Shown: positions 9,354 through 17,075 of the stretch, one piece after another
Numbering within the stretch: the first letter of the stretch is position 1
Layout of the letters: each line of letters opens with the position of its first letter
From: Nitrososphaeraceae archaeon
GTDB lineage: Archaea; Thermoproteota; Nitrososphaeria; Nitrososphaerales; Nitrososphaeraceae
Length of the DNA stretch: 40,312 nt
Assembly (NCBI GenBank): GCA_013114725.1
Contig: QCWD01000008.1
Span: 1 to 40,312, forward strand
Direction: 5' to 3'
The notes under the pieces: generated by a model
The model's database searches: none
What the model was told of the DNA's origin: nothing
Seen by the model: the letters and a program-made list of their open reading frames with translations, nothing else
Position numbers and translations under genes: made by a program

Positions 9354-9368
9354 TAATCATGATGATTA
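9354..9368. promoter_or_regulatory. Perfect inverted repeat upstream of a TATA-like element (candidate operator)
   Basis: The sequence TAATCAT-G-ATGATTA is a perfect 7-bp inverted repeat with a one-base centre. It lies immediately before tctatttaaata, which resembles an archaeal TATA box. The position suits a regulator that acts next to the BRE/TATA region, possibly for the 77-codon gene at 9452. In AT-rich DNA such palindromes can arise by chance. Confidence 0.3.
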
Positions 9369-9451
9369 ATCTATTTAAATAAACAATTTGATTTTATCCA
9401 TGTAATAAGCGAATATTAAATTATCTTGCATAAAACATATCAAGTGAATGA

Positions 9452-9685
9452 ATGATTAATCTTGATTTAAAACAAAAGATAATTTCAATGGATATCGATG
9501 AAGGAATTGAAATAATATATCATAATAGCAGAAAAAAAATTTTGATCAATCGAACTTATACTAATCGATTTGTGTTGAAGATATTTAATGTAGAAGATGA
9601 ATATATAAGATACATCAATTCGGTTTGTGATGTATTAAAATTCATCAATAATGAGGGAAAAATAAAAAAAATCCGCTGTTATTAA
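9452..9685 (+). CDS. Small hypothetical protein (77 residues)
   Basis: I do not recognise this protein. It begins with an ATG and is rich in Ile, Asn, Lys and Asp. Its predicted content is alternating strands: GIEIIYHNSRKKILINRTYTNR, then VLKIFNVEDEYIRYINSV, and a C-terminal helix with a basic end. No metal-binding or membrane motif is visible. A palindrome and a TATA-like element lie 75-100 bases upstream. The gene stands alone before the HAD phosphatase, on the same strand. The composition is plausible for a real gene but no homology can be claimed. Confidence 0.45.
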   Translation: MINLDLKQKIISMDIDEGIEIIYHNSRKKILINRTYTNRFVLKIFNVEDEYIRYINSVCDVLKFINNEGKIKKIRCY

Positions 9686-9768
9686 AGAGTTTTATTTAAT
9701 ATTTGATGAAATATCTTTTAAGAAACTTAATATATCGATGATTTTGCCTTTTTCATAATAATCTTAAC

Positions 9769-10419
9769 ATGTTAATAATTTTCGATGTTGAAGGTGTACT
9801 TTTAAATGCAGAATATCTTCCTGTTTTAGCACAGGTTATTGGTCCAGAAAAAGAAAAAGAGATCTGGGATATAACAAAACTAGGTATCAGAGGAGAAATT
9901 AATTGGGAGGAAGGTCTAAAACAAAGGGTTCATTCTCTAAGAGGGATAGAATTTGAAGATGCAAAGAGAATAGGCGAAAACCTAGAGATAATGCCAGGAG
10001 CAAAACAACTCTGCAAAGTATTAAAACAGGCAGGATGGAAAATGGTCGCTATTTCAGGTGGTTTTACAATAATAACAGACAGATTAAAAGAGGAACTTGG
10101 TCTTGATGAAATTTTTTCGAACGAATTAGTTTTTAAACACGGGGTTTTAGATGATATCGTAATTAATGTAAATTCCGACAAAGCTGCGATAATTAGACCT
10201 TATTTGCAGAAATGGGGTATCAAAAAGGAAGAAATAGTTGTAGTCGTGGATGGAGCGAATGATTTAAAATTATTTGATTTGGCGGGATATACAGTAGGGT
10301 TCTGTCCAGTAGAGATTATTAAAAGAAATGCAGACGAGGTAATAGAAATAAGAGATCTCAGTTTATTGATAAATCTATTGGAAAAACGATTTGGAAAAGA
10401 TCTGAAAATTAGGGCATAA
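9769..10419 (+). CDS. HAD-family phosphatase, SerB (phosphoserine phosphatase)-like
   Basis: This is a haloacid-dehalogenase superfamily phosphatase that most resembles phosphoserine phosphatase, the last step of serine synthesis. The 216-residue protein shows all four HAD motifs. Motif I is FDVEGV (nucleophile Asp6), motif II is AISGG (Ser96), the motif III lysine is at 138 in NSDKAA, and motif IV is VDGANDLKLF (Asp161 and Asp165). The alpha-helical cap at about 15-75 (ITKLGIRGEINWEEGLKQRV) is SerB-like. The second aspartate of motif I, normally the general acid-base, is Glu8, which could alter activity or specificity. It heads a same-strand run with cofE, tusA and a cysteine synthase, which fits a role in serine supply, though this is inference. 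Confidence 0.82.
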   Translation: MLIIFDVEGVLLNAEYLPVLAQVIGPEKEKEIWDITKLGIRGEINWEEGLKQRVHSLRGIEFEDAKRIGENLEIMPGAKQLCKVLKQAGWKMVAISGGFTIITDRLKEELGLDEIFSNELVFKHGVLDDIVINVNSDKAAIIRPYLQKWGIKKEEIVVVVDGANDLKLFDLAGYTVGFCPVEIIKRNADEVIEIRDLSLLINLLEKRFGKDLKIRA

Positions 10420-10434
10420 ACACAAAAACTTGAT

Positions 10435-11199
10435 ATGAAAAGTAATGTTATAGAAATTTTACCTGTAAAAATTGCACACAATATTCAATCTGGTGAAAGA
10501 ATTCAGGAGACGATAATAAATGCAATTTTCAAAGAAAATTTTGGTATTGAAAATGGAGATGTACTGGTAATCGCCCAAAAAATTATTTCGAAGTCAGAAG
10601 GACGGTTAGTATCCCTTGATACGATCACTCCATCAGAAAAATCAATACAGATAGGAAATGTTACAAAAAAGGATCCAAGACTTATTGAGATTATTTTAAA
10701 TGAATCAAAAAAAATAATCAGAATGTCTGAACGAATTTTGATAGTTGAAACAAAACATGGATTTATCTGTGCCAATGCAGGAATAGACAAAAGCAACGTT
10801 GATGATAATGAAAAAAAAGTTTTGCTGTTACCTAAAAATCCTGATCGTTCTGCTAACAAAATTAGATTGGAGATAAAGAAAAAGACAAAAAAAGATGTTG
10901 CGGTGATTATTTCAGATACATTTGGAAGGCCTTTTAGAATTGGTCAGGTAAATGTTGCAATAGGGATTTCTGGCATAAACCCTATCAAAAGTTACATAGG
11001 AACAAAAGATATCTTTGGTAAAAACCTATATGTTACAGAGATAGCCGTAGCTGATGAATTATGCTCTGCAGCAGAACTAGTAATGGAAAAAATAGCAATG
11101 GTTCCAGTGGTAATAATTCGAGGTTACAAATACAAAAAAGGAAACAACAAAATCCATGAGATTATCAGGGACAGCAAAAGAGATCTCTTTCGAAGATAA
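10435..11199 (+). CDS. cofE: Coenzyme F420:L-glutamate ligase
   Basis: CofE adds glutamate residues to F420-0 in a GTP-dependent reaction, giving the polyglutamylated deazaflavin cofactor F420 that Nitrososphaerota make. The 254-residue protein has the family features. These are GDVLVIAQKIISKSEGR near residues 40-57, the segment ETKHGFICANAGIDKSNV, SDTFGRPFRIGQVNVAIGISG, and the conserved end ADELCSAAELVMEK and VPVVIIRGY. The length is standard. The ATG lies only 15 bases after the HAD phosphatase stop, so the two are probably co-transcribed. A 53-base gap with a TATA-like run separates it from tusA. Confidence 0.94.
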   Translation: MKSNVIEILPVKIAHNIQSGERIQETIINAIFKENFGIENGDVLVIAQKIISKSEGRLVSLDTITPSEKSIQIGNVTKKDPRLIEIILNESKKIIRMSERILIVETKHGFICANAGIDKSNVDDNEKKVLLLPKNPDRSANKIRLEIKKKTKKDVAVIISDTFGRPFRIGQVNVAIGISGINPIKSYIGTKDIFGKNLYVTEIAVADELCSAAELVMEKIAMVPVVIIRGYKYKKGNNKIHEIIRDSKRDLFRR

Positions 11200-11252
11200 T
11201 TTTACAAATAAACATTTTATATTACAGTCATTAAAATTACAGGTATATTAAA

Positions 11253-11498
11253 ATGAATGAAAAAAACAGCAATCCATCCAAAGTTATTGATGTAAGAGGA
11301 TTGTATTGTCCTGAGCCAGTTTTTAGAACTAAAATTGAGATGGAACGACTGTCAATCGGTGAATCCATACAGATTGTTGCAGACGACCCCCAATCAGAAG
11401 AGGACATATCACGATGGATAAATAGAAACGGTCACGAATTAATATCACTTGATAAAAAAAATAGCGATCTGGTTTTTATAATAAAGAAGGCAAAATAG
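11253..11498 (+). CDS. tusA: TusA-like sulfurtransferase
   Basis: TusA-family proteins carry sulfur as a persulfide on a single conserved cysteine and pass it to biosynthetic enzymes. This 81-residue protein has the signature DVRGLYCPEPVF with the active cysteine at residue 19 in a CPxP motif, then the typical IGESIQIVADDPQSEEDI and a final hydrophobic strand. Its stop codon is followed without any gap by the ATG of the cysteine synthase gene, so the two are almost certainly one transcript and translationally coupled. This suggests a dedicated sulfur-delivery partner, which is inference. The own promoter is probably the tttatatta run near 11215-11224. Confidence 0.9.
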   Translation: MNEKNSNPSKVIDVRGLYCPEPVFRTKIEMERLSIGESIQIVADDPQSEEDISRWINRNGHELISLDKKNSDLVFIIKKAK

Positions 11499-12512
11499 AT
11501 GACAACGAAATCTTATACATATTCTACATTTGGTCAGGATGTAGTAAAAAGGATTGGAAATACGCCGTTAGTAGAATTAAAGGCTTATAGTAAAAAAAAT
11601 GTTAAGATGTTTGCAAAATTAGAGTGGTTCAACCCATTTGGGTCTGTAAAAGATAGGGCCGCATACTGGATGATTAAGGATGCAGAAAAAAGACAGATCC
11701 TAAAAAAGGATAAGAGTATTATAATTGAGCCTACTTCTGGAAATACAGGTATTGCATTAACAGGCATAGCTACTGCTATGGGCTACAAGGTCGAAATTGT
11801 AATTCCTGAAAAGGTCAGTATTGAGACAAAGAAAATTTTAAGGGATTTAGGTGCCACACTGCACGAAACATCTGACGACCTCTGTCCAAGAGTAGGATCG
11901 GGGACAGACCAGAGCATAGCGCTAGCAAAGGCCATATCAAAACCAAGACCCGATATCTATTATATGCCTAATCAATATGAAAATGATGCAAATTTTTACG
12001 CTCACTATGAAAGTACCGGTCCGGAAATATGGAACCAGACTAACGGGACTGTTACACATTTTTTAACCGGATGTGGAACCGGAGGTACAATAACAGGAAC
12101 AGGCGTATTTTTAAAAGAAAAAAATAAGTACATTAAAGTAATTGCAGTTCAGGCCCAAAAAAATCATCTCCTGCAGGGTTTGAGAAATTTTGAGGAATCT
12201 GCCATGCCTGAATTATTTGAAAGAAGAAAAGATGTTGTTGATGAATGGTTTACTGCTACAAATGTCGATTCTTTCAACATGGTCAGAGATATATATGAGA
12301 AGGAAAAAATGTTAGTAGGTCCTTCCTCTGGTTCGGTATTGACTGCAATGATCAATAAAAGAGATGAGATTGAAAAAGGCAACGTCGTAGGCATATTTGC
12401 AGACGACGGGCGAAAATTCAAGAGTTTATACAGTCAACAGGAAGTATTTTCAAATCAGGAATATGAAGAGGCGCTTTTGTCGGGAAAATATCTATCAGAG
12501 ATATCTTTCTAG
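11499..12512 (+). CDS. cysK: Cysteine synthase family PLP enzyme
   Basis: This fold-type II PLP enzyme belongs to the cysteine synthase / cystathionine beta-synthase group. The 337-residue protein has RIGNTPLVEL, the PLP lysine in FGSVKDRAA (Lys51), the substrate loop PTSGNTGIAL (residues 79-87) and the phosphate-cradle glycine run GCGTGGTITGTG. A late VGPSSGSVL carries the serine that binds the pyridine nitrogen. There is no C-terminal CBS pair. Whether it uses O-acetylserine or O-phosphoserine cannot be decided by eye. It begins directly after the tusA stop codon, which argues for cysteine formation with TusA-borne sulfur. A SerB-like phosphatase lies upstream. Confidence 0.88.
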   Translation: MTTKSYTYSTFGQDVVKRIGNTPLVELKAYSKKNVKMFAKLEWFNPFGSVKDRAAYWMIKDAEKRQILKKDKSIIIEPTSGNTGIALTGIATAMGYKVEIVIPEKVSIETKKILRDLGATLHETSDDLCPRVGSGTDQSIALAKAISKPRPDIYYMPNQYENDANFYAHYESTGPEIWNQTNGTVTHFLTGCGTGGTITGTGVFLKEKNKYIKVIAVQAQKNHLLQGLRNFEESAMPELFERRKDVVDEWFTATNVDSFNMVRDIYEKEKMLVGPSSGSVLTAMINKRDEIEKGNVVGIFADDGRKFKSLYSQQEVFSNQEYEEALLSGKYLSEISF

Positions 12513-12558
12513 GATGAACAACAAATACTAGTTTTGTGGATTATCTGAATGAGATAGG

Positions 12559-13524
12559 TTAGGCCATTCGTTCACTTAACCATTTTTCAAGATCCAGTGC
12601 GGCCATACAACCGAAACCTGCTGCAGTTATTGCTTGCCTGTATCTAAAATCATGCACATCTCCTGCAGCAAAAATTCCATCAACGTTTGTCTTTGTATGT
12701 GATTTTAAAACAATATATCCATGTTCATCCATTTCAAGATGGTCTTTGAATATTGCGGTATTGGGTTCATGACCTATAGCAACAAATACCCCACCACAAT
12801 TAATTTCTGTGACCTCATTTGTCACAATATTTTGGATTATAACAGAGCTGACCTTTTTATCGCCTTTTATATCAAGTATAGTACTATCCCAGATAAATTC
12901 AATTTTGGGATTTTCAAAAGCTTTATCCTGTAAGATTTTACTTGCTCTGAGAGAATTGCGGCGGTGAATTATCTTTACAGATTTCCCAAATTTGGTTAAA
13001 AATGTTGCCTCTTCTAATGCCGTATCCCCTCCACCTACAACAACAATATCCTCACCTTTGAAAAATGGACCATCGCATGTAGCACAGTATGATACACCAC
13101 GGCCTGAAAAATTTTGTTCTCCCGGTATTCCCAGTTTACGTGGAGAAGCGCCAGTACAGACAAGAACAGAGGTGCAATGATATTCTTTTGAATGGGTTGT
13201 AATTGTAAATGGATTCTGCTTAAAATTTACTTGTGTTACCTCATCATCTACCACAATTGCACCAAATCGTTCTGCCTGTTGTCTCATGTTCATCATAAGT
13301 TCAGGTCCGAAAATGCCGTTTGGAAAGCCAGGGTAATTTTCTACCTCGCTAGTAGTCATCAACTGTCCACCAGGCATAGAACCTGAGATTATTAATGTTT
13401 TTAAACGTGCTCTGGAGGTATATGTTCCAGCAGTGTAGCCGGCTGGTCCAGAACCAATAATTATTACATCAAAACTATCCGATGGATCACTATCAAGATT
13501 TCCACTTTCAAGATCAAGTGTCAT
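12559..13524 (-). CDS. trxB: Thioredoxin reductase (NAD(P)H, FAD-dependent)
   Basis: This flavoprotein transfers electrons from a pyridine nucleotide through FAD and a redox dithiol to thioredoxin. The 321-residue protein has the FAD-binding IIIGSGPAGYTAG at about 21-33 and the redox-active CATC at residues 147-150. The nucleotide-binding VVVGGGDTALEEATFL is near 160 and is followed by HRRNSLRAS, whose arginines suggest NADPH. The C-terminal GIFAAGDVHDFRYRQAITAAGFGC is also typical. The length is normal. It converges on the cysteine synthase gene and lies 34 bases from the next minus-strand gene upstream, possibly part of the thi4 transcript. Confidence 0.94.
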   Translation of the reverse strand: MTLDLESGNLDSDPSDSFDVIIIGSGPAGYTAGTYTSRARLKTLIISGSMPGGQLMTTSEVENYPGFPNGIFGPELMMNMRQQAERFGAIVVDDEVTQVNFKQNPFTITTHSKEYHCTSVLVCTGASPRKLGIPGEQNFSGRGVSYCATCDGPFFKGEDIVVVGGGDTALEEATFLTKFGKSVKIIHRRNSLRASKILQDKAFENPKIEFIWDSTILDIKGDKKVSSVIIQNIVTNEVTEINCGGVFVAIGHEPNTAIFKDHLEMDEHGYIVLKSHTKTNVDGIFAAGDVHDFRYRQAITAAGFGCMAALDLEKWLSERMA

Positions 13525-13558
13525 TTATTAATCGATAAAAGTAGAAAATAAGGACTAA

Positions 13559-14383
13559 TTAATAATCTGTTCGGAATTCATTAGAACAATTTTTAAAAAA
13601 TTTATTCAAACATTTTAAATGTTTATTGCATAACTCTCCTTTTTCAATTAATGAGAGTAGATCTTCTTGCCAATGGCAGTTAAATAGAATACAGTTATTA
13701 TTATTACAAAATTTAAATTTTTTATCACGAATAAAATAAAAATATTGGACAAGAAAAATCGAAAATGCATGGTTTATTTTGGGGTTATCATAATCTAGAA
13801 ATTTTTCCGCGTATTCGTAATTTAAAAGTTCTATGAATTCTGAGTCATTATTCTGATAGAAAAGACTTTTCAAATGGTATTCTCTTGGTCTTGCAGGTCC
13901 CATGATTATACCTGAAAACGAGATTATTGCGGGGTTTCCAAAAACAATGGTACGTGCGTGATATTTAGAATCGGATTCATCAAAAGTACACAGCAGTTTA
14001 TCAGTCAAAACCACAGCAGGTTCATCATTAAAGTTTAAATTTAAAAATTTACGGTAAACATCCTGAATAAGAAAGCCATCGTAAAGAAAAAAAGAAGATG
14101 GGTTATAAAATGGATTTTGATATATGCAAGGAGGTTCAGGTAAAGTATTTTGATATCCCTTCTGAAAATTTAAGTGATTTTGTAATTTATTAATGTTAGA
14201 AATTTTGGAGAATTTTAAATCTTTGCATTTGTCTAAAGATTCAGAATCAATCTTTAAAATTATAAATTTGACATCGTATTCCTTGATTAATTTTTTAAAG
14301 TAATCTAACATTGCATCCATAGAAAAATTGTTGTGGATTTTTTCGAAATCCACATATAGCGAGAGAGTAACAGTCTTTTTCAA
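13559..14383 (-). CDS. Archaemetzincin/DUF6775-like protein with apparently lost catalytic zinc site
   Basis: This 274-residue protein resembles the archaeal DUF6775 putative metallopeptidases, distant relatives of archaemetzincins. The body contains ARTIVFGNPAIISFSGII and GPARPREYH (about 143-170), typical of that group. In the archaemetzincin motif, HExxHxxGxxHC-x4-CxM is followed by a late cysteine pair. Here the cysteine part survives (Cys226, NNNN, Cys231, then Leu233 for Met, Cys252 and Cys258). The aligned catalytic positions read Phe215, Tyr216, Arg219 and Phe225 in place of the three His and the Glu. It therefore looks like a non-catalytic relative or a decaying gene, although the frame is fully open. 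It starts 10 bases after thi4 and is probably in its operon. The family call is from memory of motifs. Confidence 0.55.
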   Translation of the reverse strand: MKKTVTLSLYVDFEKIHNNFSMDAMLDYFKKLIKEYDVKFIILKIDSESLDKCKDLKFSKISNINKLQNHLNFQKGYQNTLPEPPCIYQNPFYNPSSFFLYDGFLIQDVYRKFLNLNFNDEPAVVLTDKLLCTFDESDSKYHARTIVFGNPAIISFSGIIMGPARPREYHLKSLFYQNNDSEFIELLNYEYAEKFLDYDNPKINHAFSIFLVQYFYFIRDKKFKFCNNNNCILFNCHWQEDLLSLIEKGELCNKHLKCLNKFFKNCSNEFRTDY

Positions 14384-14393
14384 ACCAATAATG

Positions 14394-15197
14394 TTATTTT
14401 GGTCTTATCCATCCGAGCTCTTTGAGTTTACCCATTGCAATTTCTGAAGCTTTCTTTCCAGATAAAAGCATAGAACCAAATGTAGGGCCCATTCTTGGAA
14501 GGCCGTGTGTTTCGGTAACAGACATCCCCGCTGCAATCAATCCTGGAAATACCTCATCTGTAAAATTTACAACGTCATCCTCACTAGTATCGACCCACAT
14601 TGGTTCCATTCCTTTCCATTTAACATATCCTCTGTCCATCAACCTTTTTACTGCCACTGAATCATGGCCTGATGCATCAATCACTATTTTGCTTTCCAAA
14701 GCTATCGGGTCAACACATGTAATATTTCTTGGAAGTGCTGAAACGGGCATCCAGTTAACAACAACTCCTGCAACACGATTATTTTTCAATACCAAATCAT
14801 CAAACTTTGTTAGTTGAAGAAACCTGACTCCTGCATCACATGTTGCAGCAATGAGTTTTGAACATGCATGTGGTCCCCAAGTTGCATACAGACCGTCCCT
14901 TATTGTTCTATAAGGGACACCCAATTCATCCCATATCTTTTGTGCAGGTGCGCGTACGGTAACAGGATTCATCATGTATCCACCCACCCAATAACCTCCC
15001 CCGATATAGTTATTCTGTTCTACAATAAGGGTCCTCACACCATTTTTGGACAGATTCATTCCTGCAGACAATCCTGCCGGACCTGCACCAATAATGATTA
15101 CATCAGAATCAGTATATTCATTCATTGTCTCGTTAAACATATTTGCTATTGTCTGACTGATTTCCTTTTCACTTACATCAGCAAAAATTTTTGTCAT
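14394..15197 (-). CDS. thi4: Thiazole synthase Thi4 (archaeal, sulfide-dependent type)
   Basis: Thi4 makes the ADP-thiazole precursor of thiamine from NAD and glycine. The 267-residue protein has the dinucleotide motif VIIIGAGPAGLSAG (about 33-46), then EQNNYIGGGYWVGGYMMNP, and the C-terminal GPTFGSMLLSGKKASEIA. Yeast-type Thi4 gives up its own sulfur from a cysteine. Here the corresponding place reads IDASGHD with a histidine at residue 178, as in methanogen enzymes that use free sulfide catalytically. The gene is followed after 10 bases by the metallopeptidase-like gene. ThiDN at 17076 supplies the pyrimidine branch and coupling. The length is typical. Confidence 0.93.
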   Translation of the reverse strand: MTKIFADVSEKEISQTIANMFNETMNEYTDSDVIIIGAGPAGLSAGMNLSKNGVRTLIVEQNNYIGGGYWVGGYMMNPVTVRAPAQKIWDELGVPYRTIRDGLYATWGPHACSKLIAATCDAGVRFLQLTKFDDLVLKNNRVAGVVVNWMPVSALPRNITCVDPIALESKIVIDASGHDSVAVKRLMDRGYVKWKGMEPMWVDTSEDDVVNFTDEVFPGLIAAGMSVTETHGLPRMGPTFGSMLLSGKKASEIAMGKLKELGWIRPK

Positions 15198-15269
15198 AAA
15201 TTTATGGAAAATGATGTATAATATATTGTAATAGTAGAAGAAAAAAATTAAATGAAAAAATGAAAGGGT

Positions 15270-16382
15270 CTAATTTGAAATTGTATTGCTCCTGATTTTG
15301 GCATCGATTGATTCGATAAGGTTTAGAAAATCTTTTTTATGAGTTATCAAATATTCCTGACCCTTATCCTGCAATCTATTATAATATAAACGCAGGTCCC
15401 TGTGTTCGTTGAAAAATCTTTCGATCATGATACTTCCGTGAACTGATGGATTTATTAATTTCTCAAACTGGTCTAATGTTTTGGATACATTTCCGCTTTC
15501 AACGGAATCTTTTATCGATCCCAACAATTCACTCAAATCTTTTAGCTGTTGAATTGGAGGTGTCAGTTCCTTTTCCCCTTTCAAAAAGCCTGACCTTTTT
15601 AATGTTCCTACTTTTGATGCTATTTCTTTACTTAATTCGTAATATTCTTCTTTGTTAAAGAATTTGCGTTCTACTTTCTTTGAAAGTAGTCCTTTTATTT
15701 CAAGATTAGTAAGTGCATTTTCAACATCGATACTATCCATCCCAGTAATCCATACAATTTTTCCCACGTAATCATAACCCTGTCTTACTGCTTCAAGAAC
15801 CACCACTTCGATAATTCTCCGGAAACCCTCGATGCCCCTTGCATTTTCGAAATCTCTATCCCGAACAGCTTTTTTTGCATTTGAGATATCAATTTCTATA
15901 GATCGCTTCAACGCTTCAATACCTTCTTCAGTTTTTCCGGATAGAACAAGATAACAAGCGTAGTTATACCAAGTCATGCCATTGTTTGGGTCAAGGTCAA
16001 GAGATTTCTCACATGATTCTATGGCTTTGTCCATATTCTGCATTTTATAATATGATAAACCTTTCAGATTCCAAACTTCAGGATTATCAACATCAATATC
16101 TAATGCATGATCATAACATGATAGAGAAATAGGATATTCATTCATATGAAAATAAGCATAGCCTTTTTTTAGCCACGCGTCTACAAAGTGCGGGTCGATC
16201 TTTGTAGCAAGGTCAAAATCCCGGATTGCCTCTCTAAATTTCTCATCTGCCATGTGATTTACTCCCTTTTTATATAATTCATATTTTTGAATATCCTCTC
16301 TAGTAAGCAAATGTTCTTGTGCAGATTCGGAATCTTTGGAAGGATCATTTTTCTCAGATTTCCTTCCAAATAATTTATTCAT
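15270..16382 (-). CDS. TPR-repeat protein with C-terminal winged-helix-like region
   Basis: This soluble 370-residue protein begins with a lysine- and serine-rich stretch (MNKLFGRKSEKNDPSK). It has at least three clear tetratricopeptide repeats at roughly residues 35-150, for example AWLKKGYAYFHMNEYPISLSCYDHALDIDVDN and VWNLKGLSYYKMQNMDKAIESCEKSLDLDPNN. The part after about residue 190 (VGKIVWITGMDSIDVENALTNLEIKGLL) looks like a winged helix, followed by a helical tail. TPRs mediate protein contacts; partner and role are unknown. The open frame extends 17 codons further to 16433, but the start at 16382 gives a natural N-terminus without the odd cysteine-rich extension. It is divergent from the J-domain gene. 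Confidence 0.82.
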   Translation of the reverse strand: MNKLFGRKSEKNDPSKDSESAQEHLLTREDIQKYELYKKGVNHMADEKFREAIRDFDLATKIDPHFVDAWLKKGYAYFHMNEYPISLSCYDHALDIDVDNPEVWNLKGLSYYKMQNMDKAIESCEKSLDLDPNNGMTWYNYACYLVLSGKTEEGIEALKRSIEIDISNAKKAVRDRDFENARGIEGFRRIIEVVVLEAVRQGYDYVGKIVWITGMDSIDVENALTNLEIKGLLSKKVERKFFNKEEYYELSKEIASKVGTLKRSGFLKGEKELTPPIQQLKDLSELLGSIKDSVESGNVSKTLDQFEKLINPSVHGSIMIERFFNEHRDLRLYYNRLQDKGQEYLITHKKDFLNLIESIDAKIRSNTISN

Positions 16383-16566
16383 ACTGCAGTATTCTTCGCA
16401 AGAAAGATAAATACATTGTGGAAAAACATTCACAAATTCGCTAAAATGAATACAGTTCGTTTAATGTGGAACAAATTAATTTAAAAATTCTATGATTTTC
16501 TGTAAATAATACACTAATTGATAAATTATGATGGAAAAGTGAAAATTATTATAATACTTTACCTAA

Positions 16567-17004
16567 ATGATAATATTGGATGATTTTTATGAGGTGTTAG
16601 GCATCAAACAAAATGCAACATCTACTGATATCAAAAAGGCATTCAGACATTTGGCATTAAAACATCATCCTGATAAAAACGGAAACTCTGAAGAATCCAA
16701 AACAATATTTATGAACATAGTTAAGGCCTACGAGATACTGTCTGACGAGAGTTCACGCAGGCAATATGACCAAAGAATACAGAATATAAATAGATTTGAT
16801 TATCATTGGACACCTTCTGCAGATATAAACGATTACTATAGTTATGAAAATATCAAAAGAAGATATAACGAAGGGAATATCTCTGCTGGTGTTGGTGGCA
16901 TCTGGGAGATAAGTGAAAATGCAAATATCGGGATTTGGAAAGCCACGTTAGTTCTTTTCGGACTGTTGGGTTTTATTGTAACGTTTATTCTAGTTAGAAA
17001 TTGA
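16567..17004 (+). CDS. J-domain (DnaJ-like) protein with C-terminal membrane anchor
   Basis: This is a 145-residue co-chaperone-like protein. Residues 5-70 form a J-domain with the Hsp70-stimulating HPD at 34-36 ([12 protein letters not shown]) and a final helix [15 protein letters not shown]. No glycine-rich or zinc-finger region follows, so it is not full DnaJ. The last 20 residues ([18 protein letters not shown]) form a single membrane helix, placing the J-domain on the cytoplasmic face to recruit DnaK/Hsp70 there. It begins with ATG. It lies 71 bases before thiDN and is divergent from the TPR gene. The role of the tethering is unknown. Confidence 0.87.
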   Translation: MIILDDFYEVLGIKQNATSTDIKKAFRHLALKHHPDKNGNSEESKTIFMNIVKAYEILSDESSRRQYDQRIQNINRFDYHWTPSADINDYYSYENIKRRYNEGNISAGVGGIWEISENANIGIWKATLVLFGLLGFIVTFILVRN

Positions 17005-17041
17005 AGATAACATAGAAAATATCTAAAAAATTGCAAAAATA

Positions 17042-17051
17042 TCTATAAATT
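17042..17051 (+). promoter_or_regulatory. TATA-like promoter element of thiDN
   Basis: The run tctataaatt is centred about 29 bases before the TTG start of thiDN, the expected spacing for a leaderless archaeal gene. It supports both an independent promoter after the J-domain gene and the TTG start. Confidence 0.5.
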
Positions 17052-17075
17052 CAGCGGGAATTGTTTATGTAGTTA

